Of a DNA stretch of 39,491 nucleotides, positions 24,151 through 33,526 are shown one piece after another. This DNA comes from an uncultured Flavobacteriales bacterium (GTDB taxonomy: Bacteria; Bacteroidota; Bacteroidia; Flavobacteriales; Crocinitomicaceae), in contig CAMLLB010000038.1 in assembly GCA_946480815.1 (NCBI GenBank), positions 1 to 39,491 of the forward strand, in the 5' to 3' direction. Position 1 is the stretch's first letter. Each line of letters opens with the position of its first letter. The notes below the pieces were generated by a model. The model searched no databases, had not been told where the DNA came from, and was given only the letters and a program-made list of their open reading frames with translations. Position numbers and translations under genes: made by a program.

Positions 24151-26673
24151 ATGGGACTATTTAATAAAATCAAACAAAGCCTTTCAAAGGGTTCAGCGTC
24201 CAATCTTTCGAAGTTCGACGATGTCATTATACGCGCACAAATCGAGAATGCAAAAACAAGCTCATGGTATTATGACGTAAAGCTGAATGATAACTCAGTG
24301 TACAAAGACGAAGTAGCAACTTGGGAGGATAAAGAAAGAGTAGAATTTCTATTGTATTGCATTGAAAAAATAGATACCTATCGACACGAAGTGGAGCGTA
24401 GGGATGCACTAACATACGTTTGTTTTAGTTTTGTACAGCAACTACTGAGAATAAATATCAATCTTGATGCAACGGATGCAGAGCAACTATTCCAACATTT
24501 TATTAAATATAAACGGTGGGGGACTTTCAATATAATGGAGTGGCCAATAGGCCTCGCGATCGGTCAATTAGTAAAGAAGTATAAGAATACCCCGCTTGAC
24601 AGCGATATGAGACGTGTGTTGTCCGATTTTAGAGAAACATTAGCATCAATCACAAGCGAATATGAAAACAAAGAGAGACTTAAAATCCTGGAAAAGATAG
24701 ATACATTACTACACATTGGGGCAGAAGAAGAAAAAGCAGTGTTGTTCTTAGGGAAAGATCCGTTTCAATATTTCGCAAACAACATGATTGAAGCACTTCC
24801 TCAGCAGGAAAAACAAATATGGTATAAACTAATCTCAAAAGCCCAAAAAGCTACAGCAGGAAAACCAACAGCTAAGTACTTGAAAGAGACCAATGAATTA
24901 CTGAAAGAACTGGGAACGGATAAGTTTAAGAAGGTGTTCAACGAATGGTTGATTTTCCTGGTAGATCTCAAGGAAGATATTAGATCTCCTTATGATTTTC
25001 TATACGTTAGTTCTGTAAATGCAGAAGCAATTAAAGGATTTGTTTGGATGGCTTCCCATTTTCATGATCAGGTAACACTCCGAAACGTTGCAGCAATGGC
25101 TGAACGATCTTATCGAAAAGTTCCCGGTTTTGGACCTGTTGCAGCAGCAATAGGTAACGCTTGTTTGTTTACATTGTATAAATCAAGAGGGCTGGATGGG
25201 ATTGGTCATCTTTCCAGGTTAAAACTCAGAATAAAACAAACAAGTACTCAAAAAGTTATTGAGCAATACATTGAAAAAGCAGCTATAGAACAAGGTGTTT
25301 CTACCCATATGATCGAAGATATGGCAGTCGAATCATTCCGGTTTTTGGATGGCCAAAGAGAATTCCGATTCGATGATTACAAATGTATTATTAAGATTAC
25401 GGCTCCCGGTAAATCGGAAGCGAGCTGGTTTAAACCGGATGGTTCTCCTCAGAAATCGATTCCAACATTTGTTAAAGACCGATTTGCAGCAAAGTTGAAG
25501 AAAATGCGGGAAACCCAAAAACAGGTAGATCAAACCACATCGGCACAGAGAGATCGAATAGATCGTATGTTGAAATCAGGAAGGTTGATGAACATGAATG
25601 AATTTCAAAGTAACTATCTGAATAACGGCCTTATGTCATTCCTCTCCAAAAGAATTATCTGGAACTTTTGCACTGACAATACAATTCAATCGGCAATTTT
25701 TCTAAACGGAAAATGGGTCAATAATCTAGGTATTGAATTAACTCTTTCGGATTACACGCATGTATCTCTATGGCATCCTGCTTTACAAACGATTGCAGAA
25801 ATCAAAGCATGGAGAGAGTTCCTTATTGCAGAAAAGATCAGCCAACCCATTAAACAGGCATTCCGAGAAGTCTATCTGTTAACGGATGCAGAATTGAACA
25901 CGAAATCCTATAGCAATAGAATGGCAGCTCATGTTTTGAAACAACATCAATTCAATGTATTGGCAAAAACCAGAGGCTGGAAGTATTCTTTATTGGGCGC
26001 TTTTGATAATGGGATCAACAATGATTTGGCATCTGTCATTTTACCCGAATACAAACTTCGGGCAGAGTATTGGGTCAATGAACTAAATGTTGATGATGGC
26101 TGGAATGATACTGGAATTTGGAATTATATTACAACAGATCAAATTCGTTTTGTGAACCTGGAAACCAATGAAACAGTTGATCTGATCGACGTCCCTCCTC
26201 TTGTGTTTTCTGAAGTTTTTCGGGATGTCGACTTATTTGTTGGTGTGGCAAGTGTTGGAAATGATCCTACATGGCAGGATTCGGGAGGAATTCCTGCGTA
26301 TCGGGACTACTGGCAAGGATATGCTTTTGGTGAACTTTCGGAAATCGCCAAAAACAGAAAAGAGATTCTCACCGGATTGTTACCACGTCTGAAAATTTCT
26401 AAAGTCGCTGAGATCCGGGATAAATTTCTTGTTGTAAAGGGAACTATGAGAACCTATAAAATACACATCGGAAGTACCAATATTTTGATGGAGCCCAACG
26501 ATCAATACCTTTGTATTGTTCCGGACAGGAGTCAGAAAAATCATGCAGAAGGTGTATTTCTTCCTTTTGAAGGTGATAGCGGACTCTCTATTATTTTATC
26601 AAAAGCATTCTTATTGGCCGAAGACAACAAAATAACCGATAGCACGATTACATCCCAAATTAACAGAAAGTGA
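24151..26673 (+). CDS. DUF4132-domain protein
   Basis: The protein has 840 residues and is soluble. The N-terminal 440 residues are helical, with HEAT-like stretches. The DUF4132 region is about 445-650 (TLSDYTHVSLWHPALQTIAE, IKAWREFLIAEKISQPIKQA, FREVYLLTDAE), and a conserved C-terminal part is about 680-830 (VFSEVFRDVDLFVGVASVGN). DUF4132 is found in E. coli YehI and MolR, in a locus that also encodes a MoxR-like ATPase (YehL) and a vWA protein (YehP). This copy lacks the WGR domain of those proteins. No enzymatic residues are recognised. Its stop overlaps the E1 gene start (GTGA) and it follows the Gly-Gly protein by 2 nt. It may be the substrate, scaffold or effector of that pair. Confidence 0.88.
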   Translation: MGLFNKIKQSLSKGSASNLSKFDDVIIRAQIENAKTSSWYYDVKLNDNSVYKDEVATWEDKERVEFLLYCIEKIDTYRHEVERRDALTYVCFSFVQQLLRININLDATDAEQLFQHFIKYKRWGTFNIMEWPIGLAIGQLVKKYKNTPLDSDMRRVLSDFRETLASITSEYENKERLKILEKIDTLLHIGAEEEKAVLFLGKDPFQYFANNMIEALPQQEKQIWYKLISKAQKATAGKPTAKYLKETNELLKELGTDKFKKVFNEWLIFLVDLKEDIRSPYDFLYVSSVNAEAIKGFVWMASHFHDQVTLRNVAAMAERSYRKVPGFGPVAAAIGNACLFTLYKSRGLDGIGHLSRLKLRIKQTSTQKVIEQYIEKAAIEQGVSTHMIEDMAVESFRFLDGQREFRFDDYKCIIKITAPGKSEASWFKPDGSPQKSIPTFVKDRFAAKLKKMRETQKQVDQTTSAQRDRIDRMLKSGRLMNMNEFQSNYLNNGLMSFLSKRIIWNFCTDNTIQSAIFLNGKWVNNLGIELTLSDYTHVSLWHPALQTIAEIKAWREFLIAEKISQPIKQAFREVYLLTDAELNTKSYSNRMAAHVLKQHQFNVLAKTRGWKYSLLGAFDNGINNDLASVILPEYKLRAEYWVNELNVDDGWNDTGIWNYITTDQIRFVNLETNETVDLIDVPPLVFSEVFRDVDLFVGVASVGNDPTWQDSGGIPAYRDYWQGYAFGELSEIAKNRKEILTGLLPRLKISKVAEIRDKFLVVKGTMRTYKIHIGSTNILMEPNDQYLCIVPDRSQKNHAEGVFLPFEGDSGLSIILSKAFLLAEDNKITDSTITSQINRK

Positions 26674-27380
26674 GATCCCGATATACTCCCCAACAAATGG
26701 TTCCTGAAATCGGAAAATCCGGACAAGAAGCACTTGAATCCGCAAAAGTCTTAATCATCGGTGCAGGTGGACTTGGAACTCCCGTTGCAACATATCTTGC
26801 CACAGCTGGTGTGGGAAAAATCGGAATTGTGGATGGAGATACTATATCAGAATCAAATCTGCATCGTCAATTCATGTATCGTTCAACCGAAATCGGTGAA
26901 TTAAAGGTTCAAGTCTTAAAAAAGCGATTATCGGAGTTAAACCCACAATCAGAAATCTCAACATTTCCTTTTTTTCTTGATCGGATTAACGCTGAAGAGC
27001 TTTTTAATCAATACACCATTATTTGTGATTGTTCTGACAATGCTGAAACCCGTTTATTGACAGATCAACTTTGTAAGATTCGGCGTAAACCTTTAGTGTA
27101 TGCAGCAGTTCGTGATTGGCAAGGATACTTAACAGTCCTGCACCATCAGAATAATATTGAGCTGGGTGATTTGTTTTCAATGGAACAATTGCAAGAAACT
27201 GATAATTGTTCCATTGCAGGAATTGTTAATACGACTTGTGGTATTCTCGGGAGCCTTCAAGCATGTGAAGCAATAAAGATCGTTATTGGTCAAATCAGCG
27301 AATTGGATGGAAAGATACTTTGCGTCGATACACAACATTCTGTATTTAAACTTTTTCGAATAAAACGTGCAAATTCATAA
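26670..27380 (+). CDS. E1-like ThiF/MoeB-family activating enzyme
   Basis: The protein has 236 residues starting at GTG 26670 (4-nt overlap with DUF4132); an ATG at 26697 is an alternative. The Rossmann motif is GAGGLG (31-36), with Asp55 and the ATP-site residues of DGDTISESNLHRQF, and the DCSDNAETR motif (120-128). The region NCSIAGIVNTTCGILGSLQA aligns with the ThiF/MoeB segment holding the reactive cysteine (Cys180 here), followed by CEAIKIVIG. E1 enzymes adenylate the C-terminal Gly of Ubl or sulfur-carrier proteins. The zinc CxxC pairs of ThiF/MoeB and a rhodanese domain are absent. No thi or moa genes are near, so a dedicated partner role with the 130-residue Gly-Gly protein is likely. 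Confidence 0.92.
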   Translation: MRSRYTPQQMVPEIGKSGQEALESAKVLIIGAGGLGTPVATYLATAGVGKIGIVDGDTISESNLHRQFMYRSTEIGELKVQVLKKRLSELNPQSEISTFPFFLDRINAEELFNQYTIICDCSDNAETRLLTDQLCKIRRKPLVYAAVRDWQGYLTVLHHQNNIELGDLFSMEQLQETDNCSIAGIVNTTCGILGSLQACEAIKIVIGQISELDGKILCVDTQHSVFKLFRIKRANS

Positions 27381-27499
27381 GATTTAGTAAATCGCAGCAC
27401 AATAGAATGTAAGTTGAAAAGTTCGAATCTTTGAATTAGCACGCAAGTACTCGGAATTTTTTGAGAAAATAAAGAAATCGTCTCATTGGGTTCTAATAA

Positions 27500-27600
27500 T
27501 TAAATAAGCCTTACTCCGCATGGGATAAGGCTTTCGCATTTTTGTAATCCTAATGTCAGATGTTTCGAACTATTTCGAAGGACTTGAAGCATATTTGAAC
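27500..27600 (+). repeat. Dispersed repeat, copy D (short)
   Basis: Only the terminator and tail part are present: the terminator hairpin, then TTTTTGTAATCCTAATGTCA and AGATGTTTCGAACTATTT, matching copies B, C and E. It lies between the convergent E1 and TPR-protein genes. Confidence 0.75.
27505..27546. terminator. Terminator in repeat copy D
   Basis: TAAGCCTTA pairs with TAAGGCTT around CTCCGCATGGGA, then a T run on the plus side. It would end the Ubl/DUF4132/E1 transcript. Confidence 0.75.
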
Positions 27601-27613
27601 AAAAGAAGAATCC

Positions 27614-29380
27614 TTATTTTCTTCCGGATCTTCCAATTGAGTAGTGAAGTGCATCTTTGATCAACCCTTTATTTTCCGGGTTAAAGTACCGCAATTCTTT
27701 CACTATTTCAGGATTATCGTTGACTCTCGCCGCAATGATTTCATAAGCCATTTCACGAACCGGTTCTTGCAATTCACCTTGCTGGTAATAATCATTCTTT
27801 AAAACGGACAGAAACTTTTCTTGGTTTGATTCATTCACATCTTCCCTATACAGTCGATCCAATTCTTTTTTCAAATCAGTGGTACTTTCAAAATCAGATA
27901 AATACATCTTCAGACAATTCACCGAGTCATGATCTGCTCTCCAGCCTTTCATCAAAGTTTCCTGGGCAGAAGCGTTCAGATGCATTTTGTTCTTATAAAT
28001 CAATGAAGCTTTGATGTACTGGTTCGTTTCCTGATGGTGCGCGGCTACTTGTTCATAATAAACATCTGCCTCTTTTTTGCGATGAAGGATCGTGTACATG
28101 TCGCCCACTTTCTCATGGTCTTTGAGTTCTTTGTACAAATCAATCGCATTGGAAATCAGGTTTCCCTTTACAAAACAATCCGCGGCCTTTGGTTTGTCAT
28201 TCAAAAGTTTCAAATAAATAGACGCAGCATCCTGGTACAATTCTCCTTTTGCCAGTGTATCCGCAGCAGAGCGATCATCTTTCAGTAGCTTCATGTAAAC
28301 AAACGCTGCTTTCTCGTAGTTTTTCTGTTCAATTAATTCTGTTGCCGCTTTCCGGTATTGTTCCTTCAACGATCCATAATAATCTCCGATATCAACCGCC
28401 CCACCGCTTCGGTTATTTGACACTTGCCTGTCTGCAAAAATGGAAAAAACCGACCAATTCTTTGAAAGTTCCAGTCTTCCGTTGCTTTGCCCACGGGAAC
28501 TTCCTGTTTCATCCAAAGGAATGGCGTATTTCAGTGCTTCATCCGGATTGTTTCGGAGCATATCCAACAACTTATCCAGCTGCTTTTGATTCCGTTTCTC
28601 TAGGTCTTCCAAATTTTCCTGGACCCGGTCGTTGTAAGTTCCTTCTTTCTTCCCGTTAAAAGGTTTCATCAAAGCCTGCATAAGCTTTCCAAACCTATTA
28701 GGCTCTCCTGTTCTTTGAGTTGAAGCCGAACTGTCCGATCTCACCCCACGCTTATTGCCTTCCTCCTTTTTCCGGAATTGCAGCTTGTAAAACTGCATCT
28801 TTACTTTTTCAAAGAAACTCAATGGTTGGTCTTCCATTTTCTCGCGTTTCGGAAAAAATTGCTCTTCCAATTTTTCCAAAGCCTTTTCTACATCTACCGG
28901 AGCAACCTGGAAACTTTTTATTTCCTTCGGAATAAATGGAGCAGAATCAGGGCATATTACACGAAGAGATGCTGATTGTGGTAATGTGATCAAGGTACTC
29001 AAATCCACTGTTTCTTTCAATTCTACCAGCCCAATTTCCGGATGCATCAGCCAAACCGACTGCGCAAACAGTTTTTCCAGTTCTGCTGTCGTTATTACGG
29101 GAAATAATTCCGATTTATTGGCTATAAAAAAGGTAGGCGAAACCTGCTGACAGATTTCATTTTGTTCCAAATTCAATTGACCGATTACCGACTGAGGAAC
29201 AATCAAACATCCCCAAACGGAATTTGCAGTCGTGCCCGGAAGCGGATAGACCGAAACGCGGTTTAGGTTCAACTCCATGCGTTGAAGTTCCAATAACCAA
29301 CTTTTGACTGAAGCTCCTTTTACCAGGATTCCATTCAAAGGAAATCGATTGTATTGAGAAGGTTTTAGACTAAGCTCCAT
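27614..29380 (-). CDS. bpX-type N-terminal domain plus TPR-like repeats (MoxR-vWA system)
   Basis: The protein has 588 residues. The N-terminal 160 residues (RFPLNGILVKGASVKSWLLE, VSVYPLPGTTANSVWGCLIV) fit the accessory domains called bpX in MoxR-vWA-beta-propeller ternary systems; I cannot assign which number. A basic linker (about 190-290) follows. TPR-like helical repeats (about 340-480; YRKAATELIEQKNYEKAAFV, YLKLLNDKPKAADCFVKGNL) lead to a helical end. There is no signal peptide. Its ATG lies 11 nt inside the end of the vWA-propeller gene, and it is the last gene of a five-gene overlapping operon. It probably acts as the binding adaptor. Confidence 0.72.
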   Translation of the reverse strand: MELSLKPSQYNRFPLNGILVKGASVKSWLLELQRMELNLNRVSVYPLPGTTANSVWGCLIVPQSVIGQLNLEQNEICQQVSPTFFIANKSELFPVITTAELEKLFAQSVWLMHPEIGLVELKETVDLSTLITLPQSASLRVICPDSAPFIPKEIKSFQVAPVDVEKALEKLEEQFFPKREKMEDQPLSFFEKVKMQFYKLQFRKKEEGNKRGVRSDSSASTQRTGEPNRFGKLMQALMKPFNGKKEGTYNDRVQENLEDLEKRNQKQLDKLLDMLRNNPDEALKYAIPLDETGSSRGQSNGRLELSKNWSVFSIFADRQVSNNRSGGAVDIGDYYGSLKEQYRKAATELIEQKNYEKAAFVYMKLLKDDRSAADTLAKGELYQDAASIYLKLLNDKPKAADCFVKGNLISNAIDLYKELKDHEKVGDMYTILHRKKEADVYYEQVAAHHQETNQYIKASLIYKNKMHLNASAQETLMKGWRADHDSVNCLKMYLSDFESTTDLKKELDRLYREDVNESNQEKFLSVLKNDYYQQGELQEPVREMAYEIIAARVNDNPEIVKELRYFNPENKGLIKDALHYSIGRSGRK

Positions 29381-31682
29381 GGGATAGTATATTCTTTAAG
29401 AATGGATGCATAAATCTATCAAAGAATTCCTTGGTAGAGATGCTTTTTCCTTCGGTTTTCTTGAAGAAATCGTCTCCGGAGAACGCATTATTTGTAGCCA
29501 CTCCCAATTTGGTTTCCAAAACAGATGGAATAAAGATAACCGGAATGGAAGGATTGCTGCTTTTCAAAATAAGCATTCCAGATTGATTGACTTCGATACT
29601 ACTTCCATCAGCAAAAGCAAACTCATTTGTACTGCTTTGAGCAGCTTCAAGTACCTTTTTGAGGTCTTTTCTATTTGTTATTTTAATAGTACCGGAAGTG
29701 TGATTGAATTTCAATTCATGGTCGTTAAAAATTAAGTTCTGCTGATCGCTGATCGCAATAGAGTTGATGTGTTTAAGAACACTTCGATGAGTCAGCATAC
29801 GAGGTGATTGAGAAGACTGTCGGTTTCTTGCTTCTTTCAAATCTGCTCTTGTAATACCCGTTTTAGAAAAATCTTTTTTGACTTCGGCGGTAATCGGGTC
29901 AATGATCCAATTCCCTTTCGAAGAATGATACCTGAACTGATTGTCGTGGAAATGCAAGCCTCCTCTGGTAATACTGTTCTTATCAAAAAAAGCCGTTTGC
30001 TCTTTTCGGGTCGTGATATTATAAAGTGAAATGTTATTACTAGTGGTATCAACACTGGCAAGAACCAAGTCATTATTTACATCAACTCCAACCTGGTATT
30101 CACAAGAAGAAGGAACCTGATTCCAAATTAGATCCAGACCTTTTTTAATAGAAAGCGTACTATTGCCTTCCGAAAGGTCTTCAACAAAACGGAATAATTT
30201 CCAATCGTTGGATATTAAAAAACAATTACTTTGCGGAGCATACAAAAAGTGATATTTACTCCCAGGATGAAACAAAATCGGATAATTTCCCTGGAACTCT
30301 TTTCTAGTCACTTTTGATTTAGGCGCCTCTTTTTTCCAGAGCTCTTCAAGCGGAAGTTTGATGTGCTGCACCGACCGTTTACTTTGCTGCTGCTTTTTAT
30401 AGATATCAATATTTCCTATAGCATCCGTATAAATCCAATAAGTTACTTCCTGGTGCAATTCATTGATTACTTTCAACATATCCGCCTGTTTCAAAGTAGA
30501 CTTTTCCGTGACTATAAAAATCTCCTGCTGCTTGTTGGGTCTAAAATCATTCAAATATGATCTGAATCCCTGAGCAGCATTTAATTGTGCGTTCAAAATA
30601 CTCAAAGCATCAATTAAGGATGTAACAGAATCCGAATTGATCGGAACATAACCGTCACCAATGACGAAACTGCGGCATGGAATATCTGTTTTCGGGTGTT
30701 TGGCTATAGCTAACATAATGGCAAAAGCCACCGTTTTGGGTGTTCCCCAATTCTTGAGTGAACTGTCAATTAGAATAATCCGTTCCAGTTCGTTTTGCTG
30801 CGGAGGAATTTCGCGCTGAATATAAAGTGCTTCGTTATTCGCCAACCTGGATAAGAAAACCAAGTCGTCGTTTGCAAATTCGGAGATCAATAGTTTATCA
30901 AAATCACCTTTGTTTGTCAAATCAGAAATTCCGCCCAATGGCTGGCTGCTTGGCAATGCACTGTGAAACGGGATATTTAATCCACCCCACAAATGCCTGA
31001 TCAGAGTCCCAACCGGATTCGTTCTGTCATTCGCAATTAATTCGTCTATAAAATCAGTAGGAACAGCGGTCGTTGTTTCCGAAGCTTCCGGTTCCAATAA
31101 TTCAATAAAGTCAGGAATTTCCGGGAGTGCAGCAACTTTGTCCAGGATTTGTTGGACAGAAGTCAATTTGAACGAGAGCACGCTGAAAACACGAAGGTCT
31201 TTTTTGAGCACATGCTTGTTGAAAGGCTCCGGGATTAAACATTTATCCCATTCACCCATACCACTAAGCATGCGGATTGCTTCCTGAGAGGTTCTCTGTG
31301 AACATACCGCATGGCACTTTTCAAAAATGGCCTGGAAAAGCTGTATTTTCTTGGACCCTTTTTTAAATTCTTCGGGAACAGAGGCCAACAAGTGTAAAAA
31401 AGCATGTGCCTGTCCTCTTGTTATTTCCATCGAACCATCTTCGTCCGTGATCCGGCTATCCAATTCATTCAACACTTGTTTTCCATTGGGATTCGTGGCA
31501 ATAATTGCCAATAACAAAGCTCCGAACGGTGGCAGTCCCTGAACGGAAACAAGCGGAATCACGTCTTTCAAAAAAGCTTTATAGGCAATGGTACTTCCGC
31601 CTGGAATACAAACCACTTCTCCCATTTCTTCCCACTGCCAGAAATAGTTTTCAAACGATTGAAAATAATTCAATTTAGCCAT
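29370..31682 (-). CDS. vWA plus beta-propeller protein of the MoxR ternary system
   Basis: The protein has 770 residues. Residues 1-250 are helical and unassigned. Residues about 300-420 are a vWA domain: RIILIDSSLKNWGTPKTVAF then CRSFVIGDGYVP and EIFIVTEKSTLKQ. The metal site is degraded: DSSLK at 306-310 instead of DxSxS, and VTEKS where an Asp is usual. Residues about 465-680 alternate four-strand-like blades (KYHFLYAPQSNCFLISNDWK, YQVGVDVNNDLVLASVDTTS, LHFHDNQFRYHSSKGNWIID), a beta-propeller. It is cytoplasmic. This combination beside a MoxR ATPase is the core of the known MoxR-vWA-beta-propeller conflict systems. Confidence 0.8.
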   Translation of the reverse strand: MAKLNYFQSFENYFWQWEEMGEVVCIPGGSTIAYKAFLKDVIPLVSVQGLPPFGALLLAIIATNPNGKQVLNELDSRITDEDGSMEITRGQAHAFLHLLASVPEEFKKGSKKIQLFQAIFEKCHAVCSQRTSQEAIRMLSGMGEWDKCLIPEPFNKHVLKKDLRVFSVLSFKLTSVQQILDKVAALPEIPDFIELLEPEASETTTAVPTDFIDELIANDRTNPVGTLIRHLWGGLNIPFHSALPSSQPLGGISDLTNKGDFDKLLISEFANDDLVFLSRLANNEALYIQREIPPQQNELERIILIDSSLKNWGTPKTVAFAIMLAIAKHPKTDIPCRSFVIGDGYVPINSDSVTSLIDALSILNAQLNAAQGFRSYLNDFRPNKQQEIFIVTEKSTLKQADMLKVINELHQEVTYWIYTDAIGNIDIYKKQQQSKRSVQHIKLPLEELWKKEAPKSKVTRKEFQGNYPILFHPGSKYHFLYAPQSNCFLISNDWKLFRFVEDLSEGNSTLSIKKGLDLIWNQVPSSCEYQVGVDVNNDLVLASVDTTSNNISLYNITTRKEQTAFFDKNSITRGGLHFHDNQFRYHSSKGNWIIDPITAEVKKDFSKTGITRADLKEARNRQSSQSPRMLTHRSVLKHINSIAISDQQNLIFNDHELKFNHTSGTIKITNRKDLKKVLEAAQSSTNEFAFADGSSIEVNQSGMLILKSSNPSIPVIFIPSVLETKLGVATNNAFSGDDFFKKTEGKSISTKEFFDRFMHPFLKNILSHGA

Positions 31683-31688
31683 GCCTGC

Positions 31689-32423
31689 TTAGGTAATACT
31701 TTTAATATTCACGCGAAAGGATGCCCGGGAAAGCGGCTTTAAATCAGTATGTGCCAACTTGAGGGGTTTACCGGATTTCAACCACAAAATACGATCCGAA
31801 TCACCTGCTTCGAGCACGTGTTTCAGTTCCGTTTTTAGTGCATATAGTTCCAAATCAAATCCAGATGGTAGTAAAAACACATCGCTTTGCCAAAAAACTT
31901 CTCCCTGAATGGACAATAAGGGAGTTCCCAGAATACATGCCGTGTAATCATCCAAAATACACCAGGAAAGGTTTTTCAAACGGACTTCGGAAACATGTTC
32001 AAGGTAATCTTCCAAAACATCCAGATCTACAATCATTGCTACGGATTCTTGTTCATTTTCAGCCGCAATCAATCGCATTATAAGTGTTTCGTTTACTCCA
32101 AAATAATTGTGGTTCAAAACAGGCAAAGTAACCGGGATAGCCCGATCAATCGGAGTCCAGATCAATGCCGGCACGATTCCCTCAGGCAATAAGCTATTTT
32201 CAGGAAATAACCGGCCGTTTTTCTCGTAAAAAACTTTCTTGTAAGGGATTGTTTTTACTTCTGTGGATTGAATTTGGGCATAGTCAAAGTCTTTGATCCA
32301 GATTCCCTGTTCATCAAAACCGACTTTGAGGTTATTCCAATGTCGAATTCCACCCAAAAACAATTGGTGATCTTCTTCAAGCAACAAGAAATAATTCAGA
32401 TTGTCTGAAGCATTGTTTGCCAT
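31689..32423 (-). CDS. bpX-type accessory protein of the MoxR-vWA system
   Basis: The protein has 244 residues, soluble and beta-rich (YFLLLEEDHQLFLGGIRHWN, GFDEQGIWIKDFDYAQIQST, TPLLSIQGEVFWQSDVFLLP). There is no known catalytic motif. Its position between the MoxR ATPase (28-nt overlap at its start) and the vWA-propeller gene (6 nt away) matches the small bpX proteins of these operons. I recognise it from context and general pattern, not by a certain family match. It probably contacts the ATPase or the vWA protein. Confidence 0.68.
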   Translation of the reverse strand: MANNASDNLNYFLLLEEDHQLFLGGIRHWNNLKVGFDEQGIWIKDFDYAQIQSTEVKTIPYKKVFYEKNGRLFPENSLLPEGIVPALIWTPIDRAIPVTLPVLNHNYFGVNETLIMRLIAAENEQESVAMIVDLDVLEDYLEHVSEVRLKNLSWCILDDYTACILGTPLLSIQGEVFWQSDVFLLPSGFDLELYALKTELKHVLEAGDSDRILWLKSGKPLKLAHTDLKPLSRASFRVNIKSIT

Positions 32424-33526
32424 AATCCTTCTATTTCATTTTGAATGTGCTGCTTGTGTTCCGGATTACGGATCCAGTTGCAACGCGATTGGACGTAACG
32501 CAATTTATCTTTGATCACGTTTTGCTCTTCAAACGACAAGTTTTCAGCGACCCATTTGCTTTTCAAGAGCTCCACTTCCTTCATCACTTCTTCCGGATTC
32601 GGCACTTTATTAAACAGCGCCTGGGGATGTGCATTTTCGGTGTTCTCTTTCTCAATGATGTGATCAATGATTCCGGCAAGAATCTCAATTTGTTCTTCTG
32701 TATCCCAAACGTATTTCAACACCCACAGATCGGATAAAATAGCCTCCGTGCGGTTGCACATCAAAGCACTTGCAGCAATGATGTTCTGTATTTTCACTGC
32801 TCGTCGGTCCGAAACTTTAATCCCGGTATTCCGAAGGTTGTGAATTAAGTCCACGTATTGTTTTCTGATAGGCGAAAGATCCACCTGGCGGCTCAATTGC
32901 TGCAATTCGATAATTTCTGCAGGAGTAATGCTTGGTTTATCCGTATTCACAGTGTTTTCCATTTTCCAACCAGCCATTAAGACTTCCTCCATGCGATCTG
33001 TATCTACATAATCACATTGAATGCGGATCAGGAAACGATCCAATAATGCGTTCAGAGATTCATCTTCCGGCAAGACGTTACTGGCCCCCACAAACATTAG
33101 CGCAGGTAGTTTTCTGGTCTCTTTTCCCCTGCGGAAAATCTTCTCGTTCAAAGCCATTAGCAAGCTGTTCAAAATGGCACTATTGGCATTGAAAATTTCA
33201 TCCAAAAACACCATGGAAGCTTCCGGCATCATTCCTTCCGTATTGGTAATGAGTTCTCCTTCTTTCAATTTACGGATATCAAAAGGCCCGAAGATTTCAT
33301 TCGGCTCTGTAAAACGCGTCAATAGATATTCGAAATTTTTTCCATTCTCAATGCAGCTCGAAAACAATCGGATAATAGCACTCTTTGCGGTTCCGGGAGG
33401 TCCCAGCAAAAAGGCATTTTCGCGTGCAATCAAACTGACTCCCAATAAATCAATGACTTCATCTTTTCCAACAAATGATTTTTTTAGAAAATCAAGAACA
33501 TCTTTTAGCTTATCACTTTTATTCAT
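32396..33526 (-). CDS. MoxR-family AAA+ ATPase
   Basis: The protein has 376 residues. Walker A is GPPGTAKS (42-49), Walker B MVFLDEIFNAN (105-115), sensor 1 FVGASNVLP (about 145-153) and an arginine-finger-like LLDRF (161-165). The C-terminal lid and 100-residue helical tail are typical of the RavA/YehL branch of MoxR proteins. MoxR ATPases act as chaperones that remodel partners bound through vWA proteins. The gene overlaps the upstream 213-residue gene by 8 nt and the downstream bpX-type gene by 28 nt. E. coli YehL, next to DUF4132 and vWA genes, is the closest known parallel. Confidence 0.93.
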   Translation of the reverse strand: MNKSDKLKDVLDFLKKSFVGKDEVIDLLGVSLIARENAFLLGPPGTAKSAIIRLFSSCIENGKNFEYLLTRFTEPNEIFGPFDIRKLKEGELITNTEGMMPEASMVFLDEIFNANSAILNSLLMALNEKIFRRGKETRKLPALMFVGASNVLPEDESLNALLDRFLIRIQCDYVDTDRMEEVLMAGWKMENTVNTDKPSITPAEIIELQQLSRQVDLSPIRKQYVDLIHNLRNTGIKVSDRRAVKIQNIIAASALMCNRTEAILSDLWVLKYVWDTEEQIEILAGIIDHIIEKENTENAHPQALFNKVPNPEEVMKEVELLKSKWVAENLSFEEQNVIKDKLRYVQSRCNWIRNPEHKQHIQNEIEGLWQTMLQTI

